The notes: generated by a model from the letters alone, not told the origin. Counted from the first letter of the stretch, positions 7,926 through 16,555 are shown. The stretch is 31,834 nt of DNA from Bacillota bacterium (GCA_023443315.1 JAEZVA010000007.1:1-31834); one strand, 5' to 3'. Translations and numbers: made by a program.

Positions 7926-10661
7926 ATGAAACATACCCTGCTTCGCAGAACATATGCCCTGATTTGTATTGTAATATTTATATGGGGTGCCGCGCCCGCT
8001 CGGCTAACAGCGTTAACCGAGTATGACGCGCCCGATTTAGATTCATCTTATGACAGCTCCATACTCAATGAAGAGGAACCAGCTACAGGCGGCTCGGGTA
8101 CCTACCAAGAATTTGAATACACCCTCTCTTATGATACTACTTATATAATAATCGACCGCTATGTGGGTACAGCCGAGACTGTGATGATTCCCGATACCAT
8201 AGAGGGACTGCCTGTTACCGAGCTTTCCTACAGCACGTTTGCCAATTGCCGGCAGTTGAAAAATGTCACGATACCCGACAGCGTAACTGAAGTTGGGGGG
8301 TCATTATTTCAAAACTGCAGTTCGCTCATAAGCGTTACTGTAGGCAATGGGATTACTAACATACCGAGTAGCATGTTTAGTAATTGCACTGCACTTACCA
8401 ATGTAAAGCTTGGCGCGGGTGTAACCACTTTCTCCGATTATGCCTTTAGCTCCTGTCCCAGCCTTCAATCAATTACCGTTGACGAAGCCAGCACCAATTT
8501 TACCGTGCAAGACGGCGTACTTTTTAGCCGAGATATAACAACGCTTTACCTATACCCGTCAGCAAAGGAAGGGGCTGTCTATACCATCCCCGACACTGTG
8601 CAATGCATAAAAACCGCCGCTTTTTATGATACTCCTCTTGTTGGTGTTAATATCCCCGAAACAGTTGTGACCATTGGCGACAGCTGTTTTTACTCCGTTA
8701 AACTGTATGGCAAAAAAGGGTGCTATGCCGAGCAGTACGTAAAAGAACACTACGGCAGCTTTACTGCTGTCGGTGAAAACGAGACAAACTTTGATTACGC
8801 CGAGCAGGGCGACGGCACGCTTACTATCATCAGCTATACCGGAACAGCCCTTTCTATAGAGGTGCCGGACAGCATCGACGGCAAAACCGTGACCGCAATT
8901 AGCAAGGACGCCTTTCGCGGCTTTAGCAACTTCGTGTCCCTTTCGCTTCCTGATACTCTGGTCAAAATAGGTGATTCCGCCTTTAGTGAGTGCTCAGCAT
9001 TGTCTTCCGTAGACCTTGGTAGCTCGGTACAGTTATTGGGTTCCCAGTGTTTTTCTAACTGTAATAGGCTGGAAACCATCGTTATCCCAAATAGCGTAGC
9101 AAAAATGGAAAGTGCTTTCACCTCTTGCAAAGAGTTGAAAACGGTTGCATTAGGTAACCGGGTAGTAAACATTTATAATGCGTTTGCTTATTGCACTAAT
9201 CTCACTGAAATTGTCCTACCCGGTAGTATTAGGAATATGGACTATTCTTTTAACGACTGCACAAAGCTGACAAATGTCACAATATCGGAGGGGGTTGAAG
9301 ATATTTATGGTTCTTTTTATAACTGTGCCTCTCTGCAGTCAATTGCTATTCCAAAATCCATTCGGTACATAGGGTGGTCGAGTTTTGAAAATTGCACAAA
9401 CCTTACATCGGCAATCGTATACAACCCCTCCGCTGAGATTTCCGATAATGCTTTTGAAAACTGCCCACTCCTAAAGTTGTACGGCAAGGCAGGCTCCACC
9501 ACGCAGGCTTATGCGGCAAAATTCAATCTGCGGTTTGAAGCCATCGATATCTCCGACACCAACACCTTTGAATACACGGTTAACTCGGATAACACCGTCA
9601 CCATTACCGCTTATCTCGGCTCTCAGGTCAACGTCACCATTCCTAAAACCATAGACGGAAAGCCTGTTACCACAATAGCAAGCCGTGCCTTTTACAAAAA
9701 ACCCATATTCAGCGTGACCAGTCTTGCGGATATTACCCACATCGGGGAATACGCCTTTTACGGCTGCGTATATCTCATTAACGTATCACTGAAAGATACG
9801 CTGCGTTTTGTGGGCGTGGGTGCCTTTGAAGGTACCGCCCTTTACAACAACACGCCAAACGGGTTAATCTATGTCGGAAAGGTTGCAGTGCGGTATAACG
9901 GCGCGATGCCCTCAAATACCAATCTGGTCTTGCGCAGCAGCACGCTTGCCATTGCAGACGGCGCCTTCTCATGGTGCAAGGGTCTTGAGCAAATTTCTCT
10001 TGGTAATGGGGTAACCACAATAGGCGAAGGTGCGTTCAGCCACTGTTCCAATCTTCGAGCGGTTCATATGCCTGCTTCTGTCCTTACCATCGGTATCGGC
10101 GCGTTTGGTAGCTGTACAAGCTTAACCGAAGCATCCATCCCTAATACCTCCACTGCCATTGCCCCAAACGCATTTGAACACTGCACTGCGCTGACGCTTT
10201 ATGGTTATTCCGGTTCTACCGCGCAACAGCATGCCCAAGAGCAAGGGATTCCCTTTCAAGCAATCAGTACGGTCTCGGCAATTTTGCTCAGCAAAACAAC
10301 GGCTACGTTGGGGGGTGGGTTCTATGAGATTCTAACCGTTACGTTCACCCCTGCCGAGGCGACAAACCGAGTGATAGAATGGAAAAGCAGTAATTCATCC
10401 GTCGCAGAGGTTGACGCCAGCGGCAAAGTCATAGCCGTCGGTGAAGGAACCGCTGTGATAACCGCAACCTCCATGGACGGAGCAAAAACCGCAAGGTGTA
10501 CCGTGACAGTGAGTAACAGCCAGTTTATCGCACTACTGTCTGATCACATTTCCGGAAAACTTCCTATCACCATGATTGCACAATTTGATTTAAATAATAA
10601 CGGTAGAATTGATCTGTCTGATTTAGTTAATATCAAATACTGCCTTATGGGTATGGCATAG
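7926..10661 (+). CDS. Secreted BspA-like leucine-rich repeat protein with Big2 and dockerin-like C-terminus
   Basis: A 911-aa exported protein. The signal peptide (basic KH..RR, then a hydrophobic stretch to about residue 30) is followed by three supermodules at about residues 63-288, 290-545 and 548-780. Each opens with F-x-Y-x(4-5)-D-x-T and a (I/D)GKPVT-like cap, continues with LRR_5-type repeats (pattern IPDSVTxIGxxAFxNCxxL), and ends in LYGxxGSxAQxYA plus an Fx-AI strand. A Big2 immunoglobulin-like domain follows (about 783-860, SSNSSVAEVDASGKV). The last ~25 residues hold one dockerin/EF-hand-like calcium loop, DLNNNGRIDLSDL; a full type I dockerin has two. There is no sortase motif or membrane anchor. 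BspA-like proteins usually mediate adhesion; here the ligand is unknown. The RBS is AAGGCGGG. Confidence 0.88.
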   Translation: MKHTLLRRTYALICIVIFIWGAAPARLTALTEYDAPDLDSSYDSSILNEEEPATGGSGTYQEFEYTLSYDTTYIIIDRYVGTAETVMIPDTIEGLPVTELSYSTFANCRQLKNVTIPDSVTEVGGSLFQNCSSLISVTVGNGITNIPSSMFSNCTALTNVKLGAGVTTFSDYAFSSCPSLQSITVDEASTNFTVQDGVLFSRDITTLYLYPSAKEGAVYTIPDTVQCIKTAAFYDTPLVGVNIPETVVTIGDSCFYSVKLYGKKGCYAEQYVKEHYGSFTAVGENETNFDYAEQGDGTLTIISYTGTALSIEVPDSIDGKTVTAISKDAFRGFSNFVSLSLPDTLVKIGDSAFSECSALSSVDLGSSVQLLGSQCFSNCNRLETIVIPNSVAKMESAFTSCKELKTVALGNRVVNIYNAFAYCTNLTEIVLPGSIRNMDYSFNDCTKLTNVTISEGVEDIYGSFYNCASLQSIAIPKSIRYIGWSSFENCTNLTSAIVYNPSAEISDNAFENCPLLKLYGKAGSTTQAYAAKFNLRFEAIDISDTNTFEYTVNSDNTVTITAYLGSQVNVTIPKTIDGKPVTTIASRAFYKKPIFSVTSLADITHIGEYAFYGCVYLINVSLKDTLRFVGVGAFEGTALYNNTPNGLIYVGKVAVRYNGAMPSNTNLVLRSSTLAIADGAFSWCKGLEQISLGNGVTTIGEGAFSHCSNLRAVHMPASVLTIGIGAFGSCTSLTEASIPNTSTAIAPNAFEHCTALTLYGYSGSTAQQHAQEQGIPFQAISTVSAILLSKTTATLGGGFYEILTVTFTPAEATNRVIEWKSSNSSVAEVDASGKVIAVGEGTAVITATSMDGAKTARCTVTVSNSQFIALLSDHISGKLPITMIAQFDLNNNGRIDLSDLVNIKYCLMGMA

Positions 10662-10703
10662 TTTCTGGTTTCCCCTACTACAATATAAAGAGTTACTTCC
10701 CCA

Positions 10704-10746
10704 CAAAAAAACAACCCTCCTCAAAAGTTTTTTCAAGGAGGGTTTT
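10704..10746. terminator. Bidirectional terminator between convergent genes
   Basis: AACCCTCCT (10713-10721) pairs with AGGAGGGTT (10736-10744). On the plus strand TTTT follows; on the minus strand a run of seven T follows (10704-10710 complement, after GTTG). It sits between the LRR gene and the convergent DJ-1 gene and can serve both. Confidence 0.8.
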
Positions 10747-10758
10747 GCTATGTATCTG

Positions 10759-11343
10759 CTACACCGCAAACGGGTCGTCGCCGGGGTCTGGGTTCCACAC
10801 GTACTCGATGTAGGCGGCAATCTGGTACGCCTTCTCCATGTTCACAGAATCGGAGACAAAGCCCAGTGTCATATCCATGCCCGCCGTTACGCCGGAGGAG
10901 GTGTAAAACTTGCCGTCGGTTACCCAGCGCGCACTTCTTTGCCAGTTCACATCCGCGTTGTTCTCCGCCACCCAGTCAAACAGCTGCTTGTTGGTGGTGG
11001 CCTTCTTCATATCAAGCGCACCGGTTTTTGCAAGCAAGGCGCTGCCCGTGCAGACCGTAAGACAGCAGCAGGCGTCCTCGGCAAGTGCGCGCAAGCGGGT
11101 TAAGAAGGCTTCGTCCTGCATCAGCGCACGCGCCCCGTACCCGCCGGGGATAAACAGCACGCCCTCGGACTGTACCTCGGCAAGTGGTGCTGTCATAACC
11201 CGCACCCCGTGGGCACTTTTCACCATTCCCCCGCTTGGGGAGAAAAAGTGCAGTGAAAAATCCTCCACCTCGCCCAAAATCTCCGCCGGACCAAAGGCGT
11301 CGAGCGTTTCAAACTCATCGTACAGCAGTATATTGATGTCCAT
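10759..11343 (-). CDS. DJ-1/PfpI family protein
   Basis: A 194-aa class I glutamine-amidotransferase-like protein of the DJ-1/PfpI superfamily. The order is NILLYDEFETLDAFGPAEIL at the N-terminus, VLFIPGGYGAR, the nucleophile elbow TVCTGSALLAKTGAL with Cys98, then SSGVTAGMDMTLGFV. The overall pattern resembles isonitrile hydratase-like members and the amidase-like half of some AraC regulators, but there is no HTH domain. The reaction cannot be assigned from sequence; deglycase, hydratase or chaperone roles are known in the superfamily. An AAGGGA-type site precedes the ATG. It ends in TAG. It is the last gene of the minus-strand accessory block, convergent with the LRR gene. Confidence 0.85.
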   Translation of the reverse strand: MDINILLYDEFETLDAFGPAEILGEVEDFSLHFFSPSGGMVKSAHGVRVMTAPLAEVQSEGVLFIPGGYGARALMQDEAFLTRLRALAEDACCCLTVCTGSALLAKTGALDMKKATTNKQLFDWVAENNADVNWQRSARWVTDGKFYTSSGVTAGMDMTLGFVSDSVNMEKAYQIAAYIEYVWNPDPGDDPFAV

Positions 11344-11399
11344 ATATGTATCCCTTTCCCTTATTCACTTTTGGGTTAGTGGTGATTTACACTAGTCGC

Positions 11400-11837
11400 T
11401 TATTGCATTGCTTCGACTAGAGCTTTTATGCGCTCAAGCGCTTTGGGGAGCCTGATACGAAATGTTTCCTCTTGCTCCTGAGGAACATCCGTTTTCACTA
11501 CTAATGTAGTAGCGCCCTCATTCTCGGTAAGAGAATAACTCTCCTTCCCGCCGATCCACTCTTTTTCCCGTTGTTGCTGTCCACTTTCTTTGGTGTCTGC
11601 GCTGTGACGGAACAAAACAAACTTGTTTGGATTAAGTTTCTCTATTAGGTCTGTAACACCATACCCATTTACAGCTGATATAAACTCAATCTCATTTCCT
11701 TGCTTCATTTCCCCCTTCATAAAGGTACCTTCATCGATTATGCTTGCCCAGTCACGAAATGTTGCATCCTCCCAAAGAGTTGCCCAGACCTTTTCTTTTG
11801 GGGCGTTTATCTCGATTGAGAACTCAAGCTCTTTCAT
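11400..11837 (-). CDS. SRPBCC (START/Aha1-like) domain protein
   Basis: A 145-aa single-domain protein. The N-terminal IEINAPKEKVWATLWEDATFRDW is the classic start of the SRPBCC/polyketide-cyclase-like fold (beta strand, then helix with W and F), and the C-terminal long helix (LPKALERIKALVEAM) closes the hydrophobic pocket. Such proteins bind small hydrophobic ligands or act as chaperone-like cofactors; no specific substrate can be named. The ATG has an excellent AGGAGG site. It lies 56 bases upstream of the DJ-1 gene and may be co-transcribed with it. Confidence 0.8.
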   Translation of the reverse strand: MKELEFSIEINAPKEKVWATLWEDATFRDWASIIDEGTFMKGEMKQGNEIEFISAVNGYGVTDLIEKLNPNKFVLFRHSADTKESGQQQREKEWIGGKESYSLTENEGATTLVVKTDVPQEQEETFRIRLPKALERIKALVEAMQ

Positions 11838-11902
11838 GTTGTCCTCCTCAGTTCATACGCATTAATTCGTTAATAACACCCTGCGATGTCATTTATGTAA
11901 CA

Positions 11903-11938
11903 AACCCAGAGGGGTTCACCATGATATGTGTCATGTGA
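11903..11938 (-). terminator. Weak paired hairpins after the Nudix gene
   Basis: In the gap between the Nudix stop and the SRPBCC start, AACCC-AGAG-GGGTT (11903-11916) forms a five-base stem, and TCACCATGA pairs with TCATGTGA (11916-11938) with one bulge. The minus-strand tail is only TTGTTAC, so termination is uncertain. Confidence 0.3.
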
Positions 11939-11956
11939 TTTCCCCGTGATTTACAG

Positions 11957-12394
11957 CTATGCTTCCCACAAAAGCCCCATCACCTCTGCCACATGGGCAG
12001 TCAGGATAGGCTGTAGCGTCGGGTAGGTCCAGCGTCGGGGCGCACCTTCGTGCAGCTCCACCCGCTCGATCTCAAAGTCGGGCAGGGTGCCAAAGCGGGT
12101 AATCTCGGCATAGTACAGCATCCCGTAGGCTTCGGACAGCGTGCCGCTGTCGTCGGTGACCGAGAAAGGACAGATGCGCCGCAGCGAAAACTCCGCCGCA
12201 CCCGTTTCTTCATACAGCTCGCGGCTCGCGGTGTCGTCGATGTCCTCCCCCGGTTCGCGGTGCCCGCCGGGGCATTCCAGCGTGTCACGCTCCTTGTGCT
12301 TGCAATACACCCACCTGCCCTGTGCGCGGCAGACTATCACGGCATACTTAAAGTCGACATCCTCCACCTGCTCGTAAAACCAGACATGAACCAT
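11957..12394 (-). CDS. Nudix hydrolase
   Basis: A 145-aa Nudix hydrolase. The Nudix box is complete: G44-x5-E50-x7-R58-E-L-x-E62-E63-x-G65, exactly GX5EX7REUXEEXGU. The upstream part (KYAVIVCRAQGRWVYCKHKERDTLECPGG) resembles small nucleotide-sanitising members related to YtkD (8-oxo-dGTP diphosphatase), but ADP-ribose or other nucleoside diphosphate-X substrates are equally possible. A GAGGT site lies eight bases before the ATG. It starts 11 bases after the methyltransferase stop, so the two are probably one operon, together with the macrodomain gene further upstream. Confidence 0.88.
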   Translation of the reverse strand: MVHVWFYEQVEDVDFKYAVIVCRAQGRWVYCKHKERDTLECPGGHREPGEDIDDTASRELYEETGAAEFSLRRICPFSVTDDSGTLSEAYGMLYYAEITRFGTLPDFEIERVELHEGAPRRWTYPTLQPILTAHVAEVMGLLWEA

Positions 12395-12405
12395 CTGTCA
12401 TTACC

Positions 12406-13023
12406 TCACTTTTTGCAATAATCCAACCGAATAAACTGCTTTGCGTTGGGCAACGGAATGGTCACCCGCAATACGCAATCATATCCGATTTGCTGCATCG
12501 CTGCAGATAAGGAATGCTCGTCGATGTCGCTGTGCAGCGCACCGATTTCGTCAAATACGTGTGCATACGGCGACTGCGATACAAACTGCTCGCCGAGGTT
12601 CTGCTGAATCACGCACGAAACATAGCGTGGTCGCGCGTTTGCGATATGGCTTGTAAACCTGTTTCGCCCAATGTACTCGATAAATAGGTTTGCAATGATA
12701 AGCTCCGCCCTCGGCAGGCAAGCGCTAGGCTGTGAAAGGTCGCACCTCACCAGCTGTAACAGCTCGCCAAGATGCCCGTACCGCTCCTTGCAGGCGGCTA
12801 GGTACTCGGCGTTGATGTCCACCCCGTACACCGTTTTCAGTCCAGTCGCCGGAACGTGCTCCAGCCCGTTGCCCCCCGCAATGCCTAGGATAGCGGCGGA
12901 GGTCACCTCGTAATCATGCAGCTGTGCGCACAGAATTTCGCTAAGCATTTGCAGCTGAAATACCTCGTCAAGGCTCATGTGCGCCTCGTAATCGGACAGC
13001 AAAATCTTCTCCCATGGGTGCAT
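12406..13023 (-). CDS. Class I SAM-dependent methyltransferase
   Basis: A 205-aa protein with the Rossmann-like methyltransferase core. Motif I is ILGIAGGNGLEH (about 45-56), followed by VYGVDINAEYL with Asp69 as the likely ribose-binding acid, then LVRCDLSQPSACLPRAELIIANLFIEYIG for motifs III-IV. The substrate is unknown; the short length and lack of extra domains suggest a small-molecule methylase. The ATG has a GGGGGAAAC site upstream. It lies between the macrodomain and Nudix genes on the same strand with short gaps. Confidence 0.82.
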   Translation of the reverse strand: MHPWEKILLSDYEAHMSLDEVFQLQMLSEILCAQLHDYEVTSAAILGIAGGNGLEHVPATGLKTVYGVDINAEYLAACKERYGHLGELLQLVRCDLSQPSACLPRAELIIANLFIEYIGRNRFTSHIANARPRYVSCVIQQNLGEQFVSQSPYAHVFDEIGALHSDIDEHSLSAAMQQIGYDCVLRVTIPLPNAKQFIRLDYCKK

Positions 13024-13058
13024 ACCCCGTTTCCCCCTTCGATGTCCGTGTTTCCGTC

Positions 13059-13574
13059 TTACGGTTTTGCGTACCGCTCTAGTGCCTCGTCATAGAACTT
13101 CTTTGTGTGCTCGTCAAAGCACACAAGCATCACGCGGTGCAGTATGGTATCCTGCGCCAAAAAGTCCATGATGGAATTTACCGCAATTGGGGCGGCCAGC
13201 GCAAGCGGAAAATGATACACCCCCGTGCTGATTGACGAAAACGCCACTGAGCGGCAGCCGTGCAGTGAGGCTAGCGCAAGGCTTTCGCGGTAACAGCTTG
13301 CAAGCAGCGCCGCCTCGCCGCGCTCGCCCCCGCGCCAGATCGGTCCCGGGGTGTGAATGACAAACCGCGCGGGCAGCTTGTAGCCCAGCGTCAGCTTTGC
13401 CTTACCCGTTTCACAGCCGCCCAGGGTTTTGCACTCTGCAAGCAGCTCAGGTCCCGCCGCGGCATGGATGGCGCCATCCACCCCGCCGCCGCCCAGCAGC
13501 GTGGTGTTTGCGGCGTTGACGATGGCATCTGCCTTAATGGTTGTGATGTCGCCCTTGATGATCTCTAGCTTCAC
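13059..13574 (-). CDS. Macrodomain protein, probable O-acetyl-ADP-ribose deacetylase
   Basis: A 171-aa stand-alone macrodomain of the MacroD/YmdB type. The ligand-binding segment DAIVNAANTTLLGGGGVDG (about 16-34) and the diphosphate loop SSISTGVYHFPL are both intact, as are GPELL and VIHTPGPIW. Family members hydrolyse O-acetyl-ADP-ribose or remove ADP-ribose from acidic residues. The start is GTG with a strong GAGGGGG site seven bases upstream. Only three bases separate it from the stop of the broken GNAT gene, so they share a transcript. A Nudix gene downstream could act on released ADP-ribose, but that is inference. Confidence 0.92.
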   Translation of the reverse strand: MKLEIIKGDITTIKADAIVNAANTTLLGGGGVDGAIHAAAGPELLAECKTLGGCETGKAKLTLGYKLPARFVIHTPGPIWRGGERGEAALLASCYRESLALASLHGCRSVAFSSISTGVYHFPLALAAPIAVNSIMDFLAQDTILHRVMLVCFDEHTKKFYDEALERYAKP

Positions 13575-13577
13575 CCG

Positions 13578-14033
13578 TTATCCCCCTCGTTTCATTGGTG
13601 TGTATCGAATCCCGTTAAGCAGCTGCTCGCAGTCAGTGGGTACAAACCCAAGCCGTTTATAAATATGAACCGCATACGGCGATGAATTCACCGTAACGGT
13701 AGTATACCCGTGTGTCGCAGTCTCTACCAGACGGCGGGCAATCCCCTTTTTGTGCTGCTGCTTTTCTATAAACAGCAGACTGATGTGCCCATGTACGGCA
13801 TGTTCTGTAGCCTGCCCCGCTTGCGGGCGCACCGCGACCACGCCGACAACCTTATTGTCCTCCAACGCGTACCATAGGGCTAGCTCCCTATCCTGTATGC
13901 GCTATGCCATCGCGTCATATTGTATAAACTCATGAAACGTGGCGACGCCCTGCTCGCTGTAATCGGGTGCTTCAAACTCCAAAAACACCCGCCACACCAA
14001 ATCGAGCAATTCTTTAAGCCGTTGCGGCTCCAT
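13578..14033 (-). pseudogene. GNAT family N-acetyltransferase interrupted by an amber codon
   Basis: From an ATG at 14033 the frame reads MEPQRLKELLDLVWRVFLEF and on for 43 codons, meets TAG at 13904-13902, then continues in the same frame with RIQDRELALWYALEDN and a complete GNAT core. That core has the CoA loop QQHKKGIARRL, NSSPYAVHIYKRLGF and a C-terminal YTPMKRGG. The join ...DAMA-(stop)-RIQD is what one would expect if a CAG glutamine had become TAG. Upstream codons NITIRE also look like coding sequence but lack a start codon. TAG ends tsaD, the LRR gene and the DJ-1 gene normally, so general recoding is unlikely. Either the gene is a recent pseudogene, or the base is a sequencing error. 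A TTG at 13865 could start a 95-aa remnant. Confidence 0.75.
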
Positions 14034-14063
14034 TTCGCGAATGGTTATGTTCGGTTGCCCCCT

Positions 14064-15560
14064 TTATAAATCTCTCACAAGGACTTTTGGGCAGGTTTGC
14101 GCTGTAATCGTTACAACCAGTAGCAGGATTGATGCCACACAAAACGACGCAATGCCAAATACGATGCTGTATGGCGCCCATACAAGCAAACCTTGCCATG
14201 TGCTTTGGAAAATAACTGGGATGATAACAAGCATGGCAAGAGACAACAACGCAGGCAGTGTTGCAGCTAGGATTGCCCCGCCAGTTCGATACGCCCGCCT
14301 TTTTCGCAAGCCCTTTTTGGTCTGCGAAACTGCCGTTGCAACATAAATGATAGCCAAAACACACAGTGGCACACATACAAAGGTCATCATAGAGAAGATG
14401 AGATCAAACACCGTCCATACATCGGCTGTGTACGGCACAATCGGCTCACCGTTTACAATAGCCAGCGCGTTATCGCAGATACCGCCAGTGTTCGCCGATG
14501 CATTGATATTGGTTAACACCCCAACCGCCGTGTTGTTTGGTTTTATCCCTAGCTTAGCGGAATAATTGGGCGTTCCACCGGGGTGATATATTTCGCCTGT
14601 GTCCGTAACAAACCATCCTCCCGCGTAGTATGTTGACGCATCCACCCTGCCGGATTGCTCAACGGCGTGGGACTTTTGAATGATTCGGCTAAACTGCGGC
14701 GAAACCTCAACCGTTCCCATCTGTATTTGCAACCATCTGCCCATATCCCGTGCACTGGAATACAAAAAGCCCGCCGGAACATTGCCTTTGGCAACCTCTA
14801 CAGGATAAGGCCGTGCAGAAAAAAAGGCAACTCGGCTTCCTTGTGCAACAAGTCCCGTCTCCAGCGCTTTTTGGGGATTTGCATAGGTCGCATTTAGTCC
14901 AAGGGGCGTAAAGATTCTTTGCTCCATAAACTGCGCGTAGTCTTGCCCCGATACCACTTCGATAATATAACCCATCAATTTATAGTTGGCATTTGCGTAA
15001 GAATAACGCTCGGAAGGGTAAAACGAAAGCTCCTTGTTGCTTATGCTTTTAATATGCTCCTCCAGCGTCACATCTGGCTCTGCCTGCGGATATAAGCTGT
15101 CGTTGTTCGTAAACCCACTGGTTTGATATAAAAGGTTTGCGATTGTTAAATCTTCGGGCGCGACCTCGTTGCCACGTATCGTCACGGTAAACCAGGGAAT
15201 CTGTTTGCATACAGGGTCGTCGAGTGACAGCTTGCCCTCATCCACAAGCAGAAGAATGCCCAGGGCTGTAAACGCCTTTGAAACCGAGCCGATCTGAAAC
15301 AACGCATCTTCATACACACTTTGCTTTGTTTGCAGGTCGCTGCCGTACGACAGATACCGCACATCCTCGCCCTGTACCACAACAATCGCCGCGCCGGGGA
15401 TGCGTGCTTTGCTTAGAACCGTCCTCGCCATATTGTCTATATGATAAAATGGCATATCCTGTTCGGTTACATCCAGTGCAGTCGCGGGCATCGCAGTGCA
15501 AACGCAAAAAAGCAGGGCGATAAACAGGCAGATACATTTTTTCGTACTTCTAGTCAACAT
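14064..15560 (-). CDS. Serine hydrolase (class C beta-lactamase/PBP-like) with C-terminal membrane segments
   Basis: A 498-aa exported protein of the beta-lactamase/transpeptidase-like superfamily. A signal peptide (basic LTRSTKK, hydrophobic to about residue 29, cleavage near ATA-LD) precedes the catalytic domain. Active-site motifs are SxxK (S92-V-S-K95 in QIGSVSKAF), YxN (Y188-A-N190) and HPGG (from H326) in the place of KTG. The last ~120 residues contain three to four hydrophobic segments, so the enzyme domain should be anchored outside the cell. Related proteins act as esterases, D-amino peptidases or beta-lactamases; the substrate is not predictable. The ATG at 15560 is preferred to the TTG at 15563 because GGAGG then has a five-base spacing. 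The gene may drive the GNAT-macrodomain-methyltransferase-Nudix run. Confidence 0.9.
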   Translation of the reverse strand: MLTRSTKKCICLFIALLFCVCTAMPATALDVTEQDMPFYHIDNMARTVLSKARIPGAAIVVVQGEDVRYLSYGSDLQTKQSVYEDALFQIGSVSKAFTALGILLLVDEGKLSLDDPVCKQIPWFTVTIRGNEVAPEDLTIANLLYQTSGFTNNDSLYPQAEPDVTLEEHIKSISNKELSFYPSERYSYANANYKLMGYIIEVVSGQDYAQFMEQRIFTPLGLNATYANPQKALETGLVAQGSRVAFFSARPYPVEVAKGNVPAGFLYSSARDMGRWLQIQMGTVEVSPQFSRIIQKSHAVEQSGRVDASTYYAGGWFVTDTGEIYHPGGTPNYSAKLGIKPNNTAVGVLTNINASANTGGICDNALAIVNGEPIVPYTADVWTVFDLIFSMMTFVCVPLCVLAIIYVATAVSQTKKGLRKRRAYRTGGAILAATLPALLSLAMLVIIPVIFQSTWQGLLVWAPYSIVFGIASFCVASILLLVVTITAQTCPKVLVRDL

Positions 15561-15584
15561 CAAATCCTCCTTGTCATGGCACTA

Positions 15585-15590
15585 ATTATA
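15585..15590 (-). promoter_or_regulatory. Probable -10 element of the serine hydrolase gene
   Basis: On the minus strand a perfect TATAAT lies 25 bases before the ATG at 15560. No convincing -35 is seen at 16-18 bases. It falls in the 92-base gap after the SPL-like gene. Confidence 0.35.
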
Positions 15591-15655
15591 CTTTAACTAT
15601 AGAACGAGATAGACTGAAAAGAAAACGAAACGCACATAATAACAGGAAGTTGTGG

Positions 15656-16546
15656 TTAAGTAAAAAAGGATAACTGGCTGTTTTCGTAACCCTGCTTATA
15701 TGCGTTTATAATATCGCGCATTCGATATAACAGTCCGAGCCGCTCGCACTCCTGCTTAAAGACGCCCCACAACGCCTTTGCCCGCGGGCTTTGGCAGGCG
15801 TAACGCTCGCCGAACTGTGCCAGATACCGCTCGCGCAGCCCTTGCCCTGCAAAGCGGTCGTCCAGACTATTCAAGAAATGCTCCCGCTGGTTTGCGCGCA
15901 GGGTGACACCAAAAAACGGGTACACAAACCGCGCGCCGTTTTCCTTTGCGGCGCGCACTACCGAGAGCACGTTATGGTCGCTATCTGTAATAAACGGCAA
16001 TACCGGCATCAGCAACACACCGGCAAACAGCCCTGCGTCGGATAGCTCCCGCACGGCGCGCAGCCGCTCGGACGCGGGCGGGGCAAACGGCTCTACCTTG
16101 TTGCAAAGCGCGTCGTCGCAAGTCGTCACCGTCATCTTCACAATCACGGGCGAATGTCGCGCTATGTCGCACAGGATGTCGGCATCCCGCGCGACGAGTG
16201 GGCTTTTGGTTGCTATCGCCGTGCCGAAGCCATATGCGTCGATTAGCTCAAGTGCATGACGGGTAAGCAGTAGCTCGCGCTCAAATGGGTTGTAGGGGTC
16301 GCTCATCGCGCCCATGCCCACAACGCCTGTTTTCACCTTGCGCTGCAGGTCGTTTCGCAGGATGATAAGCGCGTCCTGCTTTGCGCGCACACGGTCGAAT
16401 TCCTCCACCCGGTAGCATTCGCTGCGGCTGTCGCAGTAGATGCAGCCGTGGCAGCAGCCCTTGTAACTATTCATGTTGTAGTCGGTTCCAAACCATGTGG
16501 TATCCTTTGTTCGGGATACGATGGTTTTCGCGGGTATATACTCCAT
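15656..16546 (-). CDS. Radical SAM protein, spore photoproduct lyase-like (SPL) family
   Basis: A 296-aa radical SAM enzyme. The [4Fe-4S] cluster motif CX3CX2C is C31-CHG-C35-IY-C38, preceded by NSYKGC and followed by DSRSECY. Later elements VVGMGAMSDPYNPFE and IATKSPLVARDADIL match the SPL-like radical SAM proteins that are widespread but without a defined reaction. It lacks the specific C-terminal cysteine context of true spore photoproduct lyase as far as I can judge, so DNA repair should not be assumed. The ATG lies 9 bases after the manA stop, with the ribosome binding site inside manA, so the two genes form a tight operon. Confidence 0.88.
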   Translation of the reverse strand: MEYIPAKTIVSRTKDTTWFGTDYNMNSYKGCCHGCIYCDSRSECYRVEEFDRVRAKQDALIILRNDLQRKVKTGVVGMGAMSDPYNPFERELLLTRHALELIDAYGFGTAIATKSPLVARDADILCDIARHSPVIVKMTVTTCDDALCNKVEPFAPPASERLRAVRELSDAGLFAGVLLMPVLPFITDSDHNVLSVVRAAKENGARFVYPFFGVTLRANQREHFLNSLDDRFAGQGLRERYLAQFGERYACQSPRAKALWGVFKQECERLGLLYRMRDIINAYKQGYENSQLSFFT

Positions 16547-16555
16547 ACGGTTCCC

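Noticed and set aside
10564..10661. Cellulosome component
   Set aside because: Only one dockerin-like calcium loop is present and no cohesin or carbohydrase gene is nearby, so cellulosome membership is not supported.
13902..13904. In-frame TAG as pyrrolysine or a recoded amber codon
   Set aside because: TAG is the normal stop of tsaD, the LRR gene and the DJ-1 gene, and the family has no reason to need a special residue here.
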